64,000 nucleotides of DNA from Bradyrhizobium guangxiense (GCF_004114915.1 NZ_CP022219.1:6354501-6418500), one strand, 5' to 3'; shown: positions 8,994 to 17,486, numbered from the stretch's first letter. Numbers and translations are program-made. Notes: generated by a model from the letters alone, not told the origin.

Positions 8994-9902
8994 ATGACCG
9001 ACAGTCCCGACGCCGAATCCCGCTTTCTCGAACAGCTCGGCCAACGCGTGCGCACCATGCGCGCGCTGCGCGGCATGTCGCGCAAAGTGCTCGCCAAGGT
9101 GTCAGGAATCTCGGAGCGCTACATCGCGCAGCTCGAAAGCGGTAAGGGCAACGTCTCGATCGTGCTGTTGCGCCGTGTCTCGGACGCGATGGGCGCGCAT
9201 CTGGAGGACCTGCTTCCCTCGGCCGAGCCGACGCCGGACTGGCAGATGTTTCGCGACCTCTTGCGCAAGGCAACGCCGGCGCAGATCGCGCAGGCCAAGG
9301 ATTTGCTCACCGGCGGCAGCGCAACCGCACCGCGCCGCGCGCCATTCTGCGGCATCGCGCTGATCGGGCTGCGCGGGGGCGGCAAGTCCACGCTCGGGAG
9401 AATGCTCGCAAAGAAGATCGGCTGGACCTTCGTCGAGCTCAACAAGGAGGTCGAGCAGCAGAACGGCCTCTCGGTTGCCGAGATCATCGCGCTGTACGGC
9501 CAGGAAGGCTTTCGCCGCATGGAACAGGCGGCGCTGCAGCAGCTGCTCGCGCGCAACGAGCTGATGGTGCTGGCAACCGGCGGCGGCATCGTTTCCGAGC
9601 CGCTCACCTTCGACCAGATCCTAACCTCGTTCTACACGATCTGGCTGAAGGCCGAGCCCGAGGAGCACATGGCCCGCGTGCGTCGCCAGGGCGATCTGCG
9701 TCCAATGGCCGACGATCGCTCCGCGATGGCCGAGCTGCGCAACATTTTGCTGAGCCGCGAGCCGCTGTATTCGCGCGCGACCGCGGTGGTGGACACGGCC
9801 GGGCTTTCCGTCGATGCGGCGGCAGCACGGTTGATCGATGCGGTACGCCCGGTGCTGCAGAACGAGGCCCGCAGCTTCGGGCTGCGGAGCGTGGCGCTGT
9901 AG
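8994..9902 (+). CDS. boxR: Transcriptional regulator BoxR (HTH plus shikimate-kinase-like domain)
   Basis: 302 residues. Residues about 14-75 form an XRE-type helix-turn-helix (LGQRVRTMRALRGMSRKVLA), and residues 118-290 form a shikimate-kinase-like domain with Walker A GLRGGGKST at 125-133. This fusion is diagnostic of BzdR/BoxR regulators, in which the kinase-like domain binds benzoyl-CoA as inducer and the protein represses the pathway genes. It is divergent from the ligase gene. Candidate operators are the TGCA arrays at 6308-6397 and 18544-18567; none is seen at its own promoter. Confidence 0.94.
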   Translation: MTDSPDAESRFLEQLGQRVRTMRALRGMSRKVLAKVSGISERYIAQLESGKGNVSIVLLRRVSDAMGAHLEDLLPSAEPTPDWQMFRDLLRKATPAQIAQAKDLLTGGSATAPRRAPFCGIALIGLRGGGKSTLGRMLAKKIGWTFVELNKEVEQQNGLSVAEIIALYGQEGFRRMEQAALQQLLARNELMVLATGGGIVSEPLTFDQILTSFYTIWLKAEPEEHMARVRRQGDLRPMADDRSAMAELRNILLSREPLYSRATAVVDTAGLSVDAAAARLIDAVRPVLQNEARSFGLRSVAL

Positions 9903-9936
9903 GTCGTTGGACCTCGCTAAAGCTACACATTCCGCT

Positions 9937-10096
9937 GTCGTCCCGGACAAGCGTAAGCGCAGATCCGGGACCCATACCGGGTGCTCCATCGATTGTGCGC
10001 GCCGCCGATCCCGAACGACTAGCCTCCGCAAAACTTCTCCCTGTGGTTATGGGTCCCGGATCTGTGCGCGCTTGAGGCGCGCTTGTCCGGGACGGC
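9937..10096. repeat. Intergenic palindromic repeat, family A copy 2
   Basis: The same element as at 1906-2054: it opens GTCGTCCCGGACAAGCG, has the inner pair CAGATCCGGGACCCATA and TATGGGTCCCGGATCTG, and closes GCTTGTCCGGGACGGC. The right arm carries an extra small GCGCGCTTGAGGCGCGC hairpin. It fills the gap between boxR and the haemoglobin gene. Confidence 0.85.
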
Positions 10097-10163
10097 AGCG
10101 GTGTTTGTGGGCACGCCATGATGTCACTATATCAGCGCCCAATAGACAGCTTTGGGATCGATA

Positions 10164-10559
10164 ATGACCTCCACCGACGTCAGCACCTCCATGTTCGAGC
10201 GGATCGGCGGCAGCGCCACGATCGATCGTCTGGTCGAAAGCTTCTACGATCGCATGGACAGGCTGCCGGAGGCGAAGGTCATCCGCGCGATGCATGCGGA
10301 CGACCTCGGCCTGATCAGGGACGTGCTGAAGCGCTATCTCACCGAATGGACCGGCGGCCCGCGCCTCTATACGCCCGAGAAGGGTCATCCGCGGCTGCGC
10401 CAGCGACACATCGGCTTTGCCATCGGCGATGCCGAGCGCGATGCGTGGATGCTGTGCATGCGCGGCGCGATGGAGGAGACGATCACGGATAGCGCCGCGC
10501 GGCAGGATCTCGACAAGGCAATATCCGACCTTGCCGACTGGATGCGCAACCGGCAGTGA
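10164..10559 (+). CDS. Group II truncated haemoglobin
   Basis: 131 residues from ATG 10164; a TTG four codons upstream is the alternative. The fold signature is clear: B10 Tyr region FYDRM (Y28), the ligand-access stretch GGPRLYTPEKGHP at 64-76, proximal haem His H82 in LRQRHIGF, and Trp95 at the G8 position typical of group II (trHbO). Such proteins bind O2 or NO and are linked to oxygen supply or nitrosative-stress protection. It stands alone between repeats; proximity to oxygen-dependent pathways (box, Rieske) may be chance. Confidence 0.9.
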   Translation: MTSTDVSTSMFERIGGSATIDRLVESFYDRMDRLPEAKVIRAMHADDLGLIRDVLKRYLTEWTGGPRLYTPEKGHPRLRQRHIGFAIGDAERDAWMLCMRGAMEETITDSAARQDLDKAISDLADWMRNRQ

Positions 10560-10574
10560 TGCTGCTCACCGGAA

Positions 10575-10648
10575 CGTAGCCCGGATGCGCGAAGTAACAC
10601 ATCCGGGGTTTTGGCTTCCCGGGGATCGCTTCGCTCACCCGAGCTACG
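10575..10648. repeat. Palindromic repeat, family C copy 1
   Basis: Opens CGTAGCCCGGATG and closes with the inverse CACCCGAGCTACG, with ATCCGGGG near the middle. A second copy lies at 11039-11113; the two bracket the PRC-barrel gene. Confidence 0.75.
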
Positions 10649-10663
10649 ATACTTCCAACCCGG

Positions 10664-10996
10664 CTAGATCGACCAATAGTTCGGATGCTGGTAGGGCCGC
10701 GAGCGGTCACCCCAATCAAACTCCTCGCCATCGAACTCGCAGGGGCCGCTGCTCAATTGCTCCGGCGTCATTTCGACCTGAAAGGCCTGACGAGCCGGAT
10801 CATATTTCAGTGCGCTCCACTGCACCGGATAATGGTGATGAGTGCCGAGCAGACCGCCGGTCTTGATCACGGCGTAGGCGACCGTTCCGCTCACCTTGTC
10901 GAGCATTAACCGCTCGATCGTGCCGAGCTTCGTGCCGTCACAACCGTAGACGGCGACGTGCTGCACGCGATCACTGGGAACCATGGCGTGTTGCAT
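10664..10996 (-). CDS. PRC-barrel domain protein
   Basis: 110 residues starting at ATG 10996, chosen because AAGGGAG precedes it by 7 bp. Residues 6-60 match a PRC-barrel: VPSDRVQHVAVYGCDGTKLG, IERLMLDKVSGTVAYAVI, and a YPVQWSALKYD segment. Cytoplasmic PRC-barrel proteins of this size are common in rhizobia and are often stress-associated; the molecular role is unknown. The C-terminus is acidic and aromatic (DWGDRSRPYQHPNYW). Confidence 0.85.
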   Translation of the reverse strand: MQHAMVPSDRVQHVAVYGCDGTKLGTIERLMLDKVSGTVAYAVIKTGGLLGTHHHYPVQWSALKYDPARQAFQVEMTPEQLSSGPCEFDGEEFDWGDRSRPYQHPNYWSI

Positions 10997-11038
10997 GGCG
11001 TGCTCCCTTGGTTCTTTCGCTGCGCGCATTATAGTCCC

Positions 11039-11113
11039 GTAGCCCGGATGAGCGAAGCAACATCCGGGGTTTTGCGATGCTTCCGCGCGTATCGCTTCCG
11101 CTCACCCCGGCTA
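11039..11113. repeat. Palindromic repeat, family C copy 2
   Basis: CGTAGCCCGGATGAGCGAAG at the left and CTCACCCCGGCTA at the right, same family as 10575-10648. Its right end reaches the stop codon of the IclR gene at 11111, so it could serve as that gene's transcriptional end. Confidence 0.7.
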
Positions 11114-11896
11114 CAGCAGCTGCGATCGCACCGCCTCCGCGCCGTCCCGCAGCAGCGGCAGGAAGCGGTCGATCAATTCCTGCGTCGGCACGCGGTCGAC
11201 ATGCGCGCCCATGTTGATGGCAGCGGCGATGACGCCGTCATAGCGGCGCACGGGAACCGAGATCGAGCGGAAATGCGGCTCGGCCTCGCGATCGACCAGT
11301 GAATAGCCTTGCGCGCGGTCGGCAGCGATGCGTGCGAGCAGCGCCTTCGGATCGGTCATCGTCTGCGGCGTCAGCGCCTCGCGCTTCATCGTCTTCAGGC
11401 GCGCGGCGAGATCGGTGTCGTCGAGCTGGCCAAGCATGGCGCGGCCGACCGAGGTGCAGAAGGCCGGGAGGCGGTAGCCGATCTCGAGACCGCCCGAGAA
11501 CATCCGCGCCGGGCTGCTGCGTGCGACGAACACGACATCATCGCCATCGAGCACCGCGAGAGAGGAGATTTCGTTTGCCGCGGTCGCGACACGATCCAGC
11601 ACGGGCTGAAGCACCGCCACGAGCTGGCTGGAGCGCAAGTAAGACGCTGCCAGCGTCAGCACGTGCGGCGTCAGCGAGAACAGCTTGCCGTCGCCCGAGA
11701 CGTAGCCGCCGCGCTGCAGCGTGAACAGCATGCGGCGGGCGGTGGCGCGCGGCAGATCGGCGGCGCGGGCGAGATCGCTCAGCGTCATCGGGCCTGCATT
11801 GGTGCCGAAGCATTGCAGCAAACGCAGGCCACGATCGAGCGCCTCGACGAAATCCGTCGCGCGCTCCTCGCTCTCGCTCCGCTTCCGCTTGGGCAT
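11111..11896 (-). CDS. IclR-family regulator, PcaR/PcaU/PobR-like
   Basis: 261 residues from ATG 11896 (MPKRKR); an in-frame ATG at 11950 would add 18 residues. The N-terminal winged helix covers about 15-80 (DFVEALDRGLRLLQCFG, then SDLARAADLPRATARRML). The C-terminal effector domain has LPAFCTSVGRAML and EPHFRSISVPVR, which resemble the PcaR/PcaU/PobR subgroup that senses aromatic acids of the beta-ketoadipate route. It is divergent from the Rieske oxygenase gene, with a palindrome between them, so it probably controls that gene and the downstream GS-like gene. Confidence 0.88.
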   Translation of the reverse strand: MPKRKRSESEERATDFVEALDRGLRLLQCFGTNAGPMTLSDLARAADLPRATARRMLFTLQRGGYVSGDGKLFSLTPHVLTLAASYLRSSQLVAVLQPVLDRVATAANEISSLAVLDGDDVVFVARSSPARMFSGGLEIGYRLPAFCTSVGRAMLGQLDDTDLAARLKTMKREALTPQTMTDPKALLARIAADRAQGYSLVDREAEPHFRSISVPVRRYDGVIAAAINMGAHVDRVPTQELIDRFLPLLRDGAEAVRSQLL

Positions 11897-11952
11897 GGTG
11901 ACGGGCCAATCCTGAAAAATAGTGCTTGCTGCCGCTCCAAGGCATGTCATAA

Positions 11953-11977
11953 TTCGCCCATTCGTTCAATAGGCGAA
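11953..11977. promoter_or_regulatory. Candidate IclR operator
   Basis: An imperfect 25-bp palindrome with outer arms TTCGCC (11953-11958) and GGCGAA (11972-11977); nine of twelve position pairs are complementary. It lies in the divergent region between the IclR and Rieske genes, about 30 bp before the oxygenase start codon. Confidence 0.5.
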
Positions 11978-12007
11978 CAAAAGCCACTCCCCGAGGATGC
12001 ACATGCC

Positions 12008-13366
12008 ATGATGAGCCAGGAGCAGAACGACCTGATCACCCGTACCGGGCCGAAGGATCCGTGCGGGAAGCTGATGCGGAGCTACTGGCAGCCGGCGGCG
12101 CTGGTGGATGAGCTGGAGGGCGCTCGCCCCATCCGTCCCGTCAAACTGCTCGGCGAGAATCTGGTGCTGTTCCGCGATGAGACCGGACGCTACGGCCTGA
12201 TCGACCGCCACTGCGCCCATCGCGGCGCCGACCTCGCCTTCGGCCGGCTGGAGCATGGCGGCCTGCGCTGCGCCTTCCACGGCTGGCTGTTCGACGCCTC
12301 CGGCCAGTGCATCGAGACCCCGGCCGAGCCGAAGGAGTCAAAGCTCTGCCAAAACATCCGCCAGCGCTCCTATCCGGTGGTGGAGAAGAGCGGCATCCTC
12401 TGGGCTTATCTCGGCGAAGGCACCCCGCCCGCATTCCCGGAGATCGACTGCTTCGTCGCGCCCGGTACCCACACCTTTGCCTTCAAAGGCCACATGGCCT
12501 GCAACTGGCTGCAGGCCCTCGAAGTCGGCATCGATCCCGCGCACGCATCCTATCTGCACCGCTTCTTCGAGGACGAGGACACGTCCACGGCTTACGGCAA
12601 GCAGTTTCGCGGCGCGTCGGCGGGAAGCGCCCTGCCGATGACGAAGATCCTGCGCGAGTACGACCGCCCCATCATCAATGTCGAGCACACCGAATACGGC
12701 CTGCGCCTGATCGCGCTGCGCGAGATCGACGAGGAGCGCACCCATGTGCGCGTCACCAACCAGCTCTTCCCGCACGGCTTCGTCATCCCCATGAGCACGG
12801 AGATGACGATCACGCAGTGGCACGTGCCGGTCGACGACGAGAACTGCTACTGGTACGCGATCTTCACCAGCTACACGAGCCCGGTCGACAAGCAGAAGAT
12901 GCGCGACCAGCGGCTCGAGCTCTATGAGCTGCCCGACTACAAGTCGCGCAAGAACCGCAACAACGATTACGGTTTCGATCCGCACGAGCAGCAGACCGCG
13001 ACCTATACCGGCATGGGCAACGACATCAACGTCCACGACCAGTGGGCGGTGGAATCGATGGGCGCGATCCAGGACCGCACCAAGGAGCATCTCGGCTCGA
13101 GCGACAAGGCGATCGTGCAATATCGCCGCCTGCTGCGGCAGGAGATCGAGAAGGTCTCCGGCGGCGAAAAGCCGATGCTGTTCTTGGACGAAGCCAATGC
13201 GCGCTCGATCCAGGGACCGGCGACCATGGACGGCATCGGCCCGACCCGGGGCTGGGAGACCTACTGGATGGAAGTCGACGTCAAGCGCCGCCGCGGCGCA
13301 CCGTGGACCGCGCCGGTGCCGAAGGAGATCGCGGACAACGTGCACCGGCTGACGGCGGCGGAGTGA
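12008..13366 (+). CDS. Rieske aromatic-ring hydroxylating oxygenase, alpha subunit (phthalate-dioxygenase-like)
   Basis: 452 residues from ATG 12008 (a second ATG follows directly). The Rieske [2Fe-2S] ligands are C69, H71, C88 and H91. The mononuclear iron site shows N166, D176 as bridging acid, and H179/H184 in DPAHASYLHR. The domain order and lack of a beta subunit place it in the phthalate 4,5-dioxygenase-like group of mono- or dioxygenases acting on aromatic acids or amines. The GAGG ribosome site is 12 bp upstream, rather far. No ferredoxin or reductase gene is adjacent. The next gene, on the same strand 114 bp downstream, encodes a GS-like ligase, which hints at an amine or amide substrate. 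Confidence 0.9.
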   Translation: MMSQEQNDLITRTGPKDPCGKLMRSYWQPAALVDELEGARPIRPVKLLGENLVLFRDETGRYGLIDRHCAHRGADLAFGRLEHGGLRCAFHGWLFDASGQCIETPAEPKESKLCQNIRQRSYPVVEKSGILWAYLGEGTPPAFPEIDCFVAPGTHTFAFKGHMACNWLQALEVGIDPAHASYLHRFFEDEDTSTAYGKQFRGASAGSALPMTKILREYDRPIINVEHTEYGLRLIALREIDEERTHVRVTNQLFPHGFVIPMSTEMTITQWHVPVDDENCYWYAIFTSYTSPVDKQKMRDQRLELYELPDYKSRKNRNNDYGFDPHEQQTATYTGMGNDINVHDQWAVESMGAIQDRTKEHLGSSDKAIVQYRRLLRQEIEKVSGGEKPMLFLDEANARSIQGPATMDGIGPTRGWETYWMEVDVKRRRGAPWTAPVPKEIADNVHRLTAAE

Positions 13367-13378
13367 TTTTTGGGGCAT

Positions 13379-13462
13379 CGTCATTCCGGGGCGATGCGAT
13401 AGCATCGAGCCCGGAATCTCGAGGTTCCGGGTCCGGTCCTTCGGACCATCCCGGAACGACAG
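13379..13462. repeat. Palindromic repeat, family D copy 1
   Basis: Opens CGTCATTCCGGGGCGATGC and closes CCCGGAACGACAG. Relatives are at 46784-46890 and 62110-62214. It separates the Rieske and GS-like genes. Confidence 0.75.
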
Positions 13463-13480
13463 CTATCGGGGAGTAGCCAA

Positions 13481-14929
13481 GTGACTTTCGTCGCGCGTCA
13501 TGCGCTGTGGTCGGATGAGCAGAGGGACGCGGCGACGCGCATGCGCCGCATCGTCGAGGAGAAGAATCTCGAGGTCATCCGCCTCGCCTTCCCCGACCAG
13601 CACGGCATCCTGCGCGGCAAGACCATCGTCGCCACTGAAGCGATCGCGTCGCTGGAGAGCGGCTGCTCCATCACCACCACCATGCTCGCCAAGGACACCT
13701 CCCACCGTACGGTGTTTCCGGTGTTCACCGCGGGCGGCGGCTTCCGCATGAAGGAGATGGAAGGCGCGGCCGATGTGCTGATGGTGCCTGATACCACCAC
13801 GTTCCGCGTGCTGCCTTGGGCGCCGTCGACTGGCTGGGTGCTATGCGACCTCTATTTCAATGACGGCCGCCCGGTGCCGTTCGCGACGCGCTCGCTCTAT
13901 CGCAAGGTGCTCGACGAGCTCGCGGGCCGCGGTCAGGATTTCGTCGCCGGCCTCGAGGTCGAATTCCACATCTTCAGGCTCGACGATCCGCATATGCGCG
14001 CGGAGGACGCCGGCCAGCCCGGCACGCCGCCGTCCGTCAGCCTCCTCAGCCACGGCTATCAATACCTCACCGAGCAGCGCTTCGATCAGATGGAGCCGGT
14101 GCTGGAGATCCTGCGCCGCGACATCGTCGCGCTCGGACTGCCGTTGCGCTCGGTCGAGGTCGAGTTCGGGCCGAGCCAGTGCGAATTCACCTTTGCGCCG
14201 CGGAAGGGGCTCGAGGCTGCAGACAACATGGTGCTGTTCCGCTCCGCGGTGAAGCAGATCGCACGCCGCCACGGCTATCACGCCACCTTCATGTGCCGGC
14301 CGAAACTGCCGAACGTGTTCGCGAGCGGCTGGCATCTGCATCAGTCGATCGTCTCGCGCGCGAGCGGCGAGAATTTGTTCATGGCCAAGGAACCGGGGAA
14401 GGACGTCGGCGAGCCGCTCAGCGCCTTCGGCAAAGCGTATCTCGCCGGCCTGCTCGACCACGCCCGCGCCTCCACATTGTTCACCACCCCGACCATCAAC
14501 GGCTACAAGCGCTATCGCTCCTACTCGCTGGCGCCCGATCGCGCGATCTGGGGCCGCGACAATCGCGGCGTGATGATCCGCGTGCTCGGCGGCGCGGGTG
14601 ATGCCGCCACGCGCCTGGAGAACCGCATCGGCGAGCCCGCCGCCAATCCCTATCTCTACATGGCCTCGCAAATTCTCTCCGGCCTCGACGGCGTCGACCG
14701 CAAGCTCGATCCCGGCCCCTCGGCCGACACGCCCTACGAGACCAAGGCGCCGCTGCTGCCGAAGAGCTTGCGCGATGCGGTCTCAGCGCTCCAGGACGAT
14801 CCGTTCTTCCGCGAGAAGCTCGGGGCGGAGTTCGTCGACTACTACACCCACATCAAGAACGCCGAGATCGACCGCTTCCTGTCGGAGGTGACTGACTGGG
14901 AGCACCGCGAATATTTCGAGGTGTTTTGA
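13481..14929 (+). CDS. Glutamine-synthetase-family ligase
   Basis: 482 residues starting at GTG 13481, with GGGGAG 8 bp upstream. The GS catalytic motifs are kept: metal-binding E159 and E161 (GLEVEFHIF), GWHLHQS with H285/H287, the arginine stretch NGYKRYRSYS, and RLENRIGEP for metal and substrate binding. The length and the N-terminal DQHGILRGKT are typical of GS-like gamma-glutamyl ligases (GlnT, PuuA, AtdA1-like families) rather than of housekeeping GlnA. These enzymes join glutamate to ammonia or an amine using ATP. Being downstream of a Rieske oxygenase, it may activate an amine for oxidation or assimilate released ammonia; this is inference. Confidence 0.85.
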   Translation: MTFVARHALWSDEQRDAATRMRRIVEEKNLEVIRLAFPDQHGILRGKTIVATEAIASLESGCSITTTMLAKDTSHRTVFPVFTAGGGFRMKEMEGAADVLMVPDTTTFRVLPWAPSTGWVLCDLYFNDGRPVPFATRSLYRKVLDELAGRGQDFVAGLEVEFHIFRLDDPHMRAEDAGQPGTPPSVSLLSHGYQYLTEQRFDQMEPVLEILRRDIVALGLPLRSVEVEFGPSQCEFTFAPRKGLEAADNMVLFRSAVKQIARRHGYHATFMCRPKLPNVFASGWHLHQSIVSRASGENLFMAKEPGKDVGEPLSAFGKAYLAGLLDHARASTLFTTPTINGYKRYRSYSLAPDRAIWGRDNRGVMIRVLGGAGDAATRLENRIGEPAANPYLYMASQILSGLDGVDRKLDPGPSADTPYETKAPLLPKSLRDAVSALQDDPFFREKLGAEFVDYYTHIKNAEIDRFLSEVTDWEHREYFEVF

Positions 14930-14975
14930 ACTGGGTCGCCAAGGATTTGCTCGTGAGGCGCACGGCTCTCGCTTC

Positions 14976-15062
14976 CGTCATTGCGAGCGCAGTGAAGCAA
15001 TCCAGAATCTTTCCACGGAGAGATTCTGGATTGCTTCGTCGCAAGGGCTCCTCGCAATGACG
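14976..15062. repeat. Palindromic repeat, family E (possible bidirectional terminator)
   Basis: Begins CGTCATTGCGAGCG and ends with the inverse CTCGCAATGACG; inside, GAAGCAATCCAGAATCT pairs with AGATTCTGGATTGCTTC. It lies between the convergent GS-like gene and livF and could act as a bidirectional terminator. Confidence 0.8.
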
Positions 15063-15075
15063 TGGAGAGCGCGTG

Positions 15076-15789
15076 TCAAATGCCCAGATACTTATGCTGC
15101 AGATCCGGCTCGGCCATCAGCTCGTTGGACGTGCCGCTCCACACCGTCTTGCCGCGCTCGATGATGTAGTGGCGGGCGCAGATGCGAGCGAGGTGGTCGA
15201 CGTTCTTGTCGACGACCAGGATCGACTGGCCCCGGCTCTTGAGCAGCGACAGGCAGCTCCAGATTTCTTCGCGGATCAGCGGCGCGAGACCCTCGGTCGC
15301 TTCGTCCAGAATCAGCAGCTTCGGATTGGTCATCAGCGCGCGGCCGATCGCGAGCATCTGCTGCTCGCCGCCGGAGAGCTGGTTGCCCATGTTGGCGGCG
15401 CGCTCGGCGAGGCGTGGGAACAGCACGTAAATCGCCGCCAGTGTCCAGGGATTGGGGCTGCCGAAGCGATCGGCCGCCGCTGCGACCAGGTTTTCGCGCA
15501 CGGTGAGGTTCGGGAAGATCTGGCGTCCCTCAGGAACGAGGCCGATGCCAAGCTTTGCAATTCTGTAGGATGGAAGCTGACGCACATCCGCGCCCGAAAA
15601 CCGGATCGCGCCTGCGCGGGCCGGCGTCAGACCCATGATGGAGCGGATCGTCGTGGTCTTGCCCATGCCGTTGCGGCCCATCAGCGAGACCATCTCGCCC
15701 GGCTTGATCGACAGCGACAGGCCGAACAGCACCTGGGAGAGGCCGTAGCAGGTCTCGATGCCGTCGATATCGAGCAGCGTGTCAGCCAT
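15076..15789 (-). CDS. livF: Branched-chain-type ABC transporter ATPase LivF
   Basis: 237 residues. Walker A GRNGMGKTT at 38-46, LSGGEQQ signature and LILDEATEGLAP Walker B are present. LivF-type subunits energise HAAT-family importers, which in rhizobia often carry aromatic acids and amides as well as amino acids. It is the last gene of a minus-strand H-M-G-F operon and overlaps livG by 8 bp. Confidence 0.94.
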   Translation of the reverse strand: MADTLLDIDGIETCYGLSQVLFGLSLSIKPGEMVSLMGRNGMGKTTTIRSIMGLTPARAGAIRFSGADVRQLPSYRIAKLGIGLVPEGRQIFPNLTVRENLVAAAADRFGSPNPWTLAAIYVLFPRLAERAANMGNQLSGGEQQMLAIGRALMTNPKLLILDEATEGLAPLIREEIWSCLSLLKSRGQSILVVDKNVDHLARICARHYIIERGKTVWSGTSNELMAEPDLQHKYLGI

Positions 15790-16549
15790 GATGCGTCACC
15801 ACGTGCTGGTCGCCGAGATAGGCGCGTTTGACGTCTTCGTTGGCCCGGATCGCGGCCGGATCGCCGGAGGCGATGACGCGGCCATAGACCAGCACCGAGA
15901 TGCGGTCGGCGAGCGCGAACACCGCGGGCATGTCGTGCTCGACCAGCACGATCGAGACCTCTTTGCGCAGCTCCTGGAGCAGCTTCACCATGCGCTGGGA
16001 TTCAGTCACACCAAGGCCTGCCATGGGCTCGTCGAGCAGCAAAAGCTTCGGCTTGCTGGCGAGCGCAACCGCAAGCTCCAGCTCACGTCGCTCGCCATGG
16101 CTGAGCCGGTTCACCACGACATCGGCCCGATGCGACAGGCCGACGCGGTCGAGCGCGGCGTGTGCGGCATCGCGTAGGCCCTTCTCCTTGCGCGCATTGG
16201 CGAAGAAGCGGAACGAGGTGCCGGCATGCGCCTGTGCCGCTAGCGCGACATTGTCGGCGGCGGTGAAATCAAGCAGCAGCGAGGTGATCTGGAACGAACG
16301 TGCAAGGCCGAGCGCGCAGCGGCGATAGGCCGGCAAGTATGTGATGTCGCGCCCCGCCAGCGAGACGCTGCCGGAATGCGGCTCGAGATGCCCGGTGAGC
16401 TGGCTGATCAGCGTGGTCTTGCCGGCGCCGTTCGGGCCGATGATGGCGTGCAGCTCACCGCTGGCAACGTCGAGCGAAACGTTGTCGGTGGCGAGGATGC
16501 CGCCGAAGCGGCGCACCAGCTTTTCGACGCGGAGCAAGGGTTCAGCCAC
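15782..16549 (-). CDS. livG: Branched-chain-type ABC transporter ATPase LivG
   Basis: 255 residues. Walker A GPNGAGKTT at 38-46, signature LSHGERRELELAVAL and Walker B LLLLDEPMAGL are seen; the LivG-type insertion after Walker A (TSLLLDFTAADN) is present. It pairs with LivF and overlaps livM by 8 bp. Confidence 0.94.
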   Translation of the reverse strand: MAEPLLRVEKLVRRFGGILATDNVSLDVASGELHAIIGPNGAGKTTLISQLTGHLEPHSGSVSLAGRDITYLPAYRRCALGLARSFQITSLLLDFTAADNVALAAQAHAGTSFRFFANARKEKGLRDAAHAALDRVGLSHRADVVVNRLSHGERRELELAVALASKPKLLLLDEPMAGLGVTESQRMVKLLQELRKEVSIVLVEHDMPAVFALADRISVLVYGRVIASGDPAAIRANEDVKRAYLGDQHVVTHHG

Positions 16550-17486
16550 GGCCGGCCCTCCCGAGCAAACCCATGATGCCGCCGCGGCCGAACAGCACGA
16601 TCAGCAGCAGCAACGGGCCCATGATCAGCGCCCAATATTCGGTGATCTGCGACAGGAACTCTTCGAGCAACAGGAACACCACGGCCCCTATGATCGGGCC
16701 GAACAGCGTGCCCATGCCCCCGAGGATCACCATCACCATGAGGTCGCCGGAGCGCGTCCAGTACATCACGGCCGGGCTGACGAAATCGGTGTTGTTGGCG
16801 AGCAGCGCGCCGGCAAGGCCGCACATGGTGCCTGATATCACGAAGCAGACCAGCTGGTAGCGTTTTGCGGGAAAGCCGATCGCCTGCATGCGCTGCTCGT
16901 TGGAGCGCAGGCCCTGCACGACGAGGCCGAAGCGCGAATTGACGATGCGCCAGATCAGGAAGACCACGCCGAGCAGGCAGGCGAGGCAGAGATAATAGAA
17001 CTGCGTGCGGTTGCCGAGATCGATCAGCCCGGCGAAGTCGCTACGCTTGTAGATGGTGAGGCCATCATCGCCGCCGTAGCGCGCCAGTCCCGAGGCGACG
17101 TAATAGGCCATCTGGGCGAAGGCGAGCGTGATCATGATGAAATAGACGCCGCGGGTGCGAAGTGAGAGCGCGCCGATCACCAGCGCGTAGGCAGCGGAGG
17201 CGGCGAGCGCGATCGGAAACTGGACGAAGCCGGAGCCAACGCCTTCCTGCGCCAGCATGCCCACGGCATAGCCGCCGATGCCGAGATAGGCGGCATGGCC
17301 GAAGCTCATCATGCCGCCAAAGCCCATGATGAGGTTGAGGCTCGCCGCGGCCAGCGCCAGGATGATGATGCGGGGGAACAGCGTCAGGATGAAGACGTTG
17401 CCGGTCAGCTGCGAATAGAGCGGCAGCAGCACGAGGCCGGCCAGCATCAGGGCCGTGACGGCCTTGCCCACGGTGAGACCCTTCAT
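16542..17486 (-). CDS. livM: Branched-chain-type ABC transporter permease LivM
   Basis: 314 residues, about eight to nine hydrophobic segments, with the LivM signature AAASLNLIMGFGGMMSFGHA and GLRSNEQRMQAIG. The start ATG 17486 overlaps the livH stop (ATGA), which shows translational coupling. A longer open frame upstream of it reads through livH in another frame and is rejected. Confidence 0.93.
   Translation of the reverse strand: MKGLTVGKAVTALMLAGLVLLPLYSQLTGNVFILTLFPRIIILALAAASLNLIMGFGGMMSFGHAAYLGIGGYAVGMLAQEGVGSGFVQFPIALAASAAYALVIGALSLRTRGVYFIMITLAFAQMAYYVASGLARYGGDDGLTIYKRSDFAGLIDLGNRTQFYYLCLACLLGVVFLIWRIVNSRFGLVVQGLRSNEQRMQAIGFPAKRYQLVCFVISGTMCGLAGALLANNTDFVSPAVMYWTRSGDLMVMVILGGMGTLFGPIIGAVVFLLLEEFLSQITEYWALIMGPLLLLIVLFGRGGIMGLLGRAGRG

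Noticed and set aside
11309..12007. Long in-frame N-terminal extension of the Rieske oxygenase
   Set aside because: It overlaps the iclR gene on the other strand and encodes low-complexity Arg/His-rich sequence; family homology starts at 12008.
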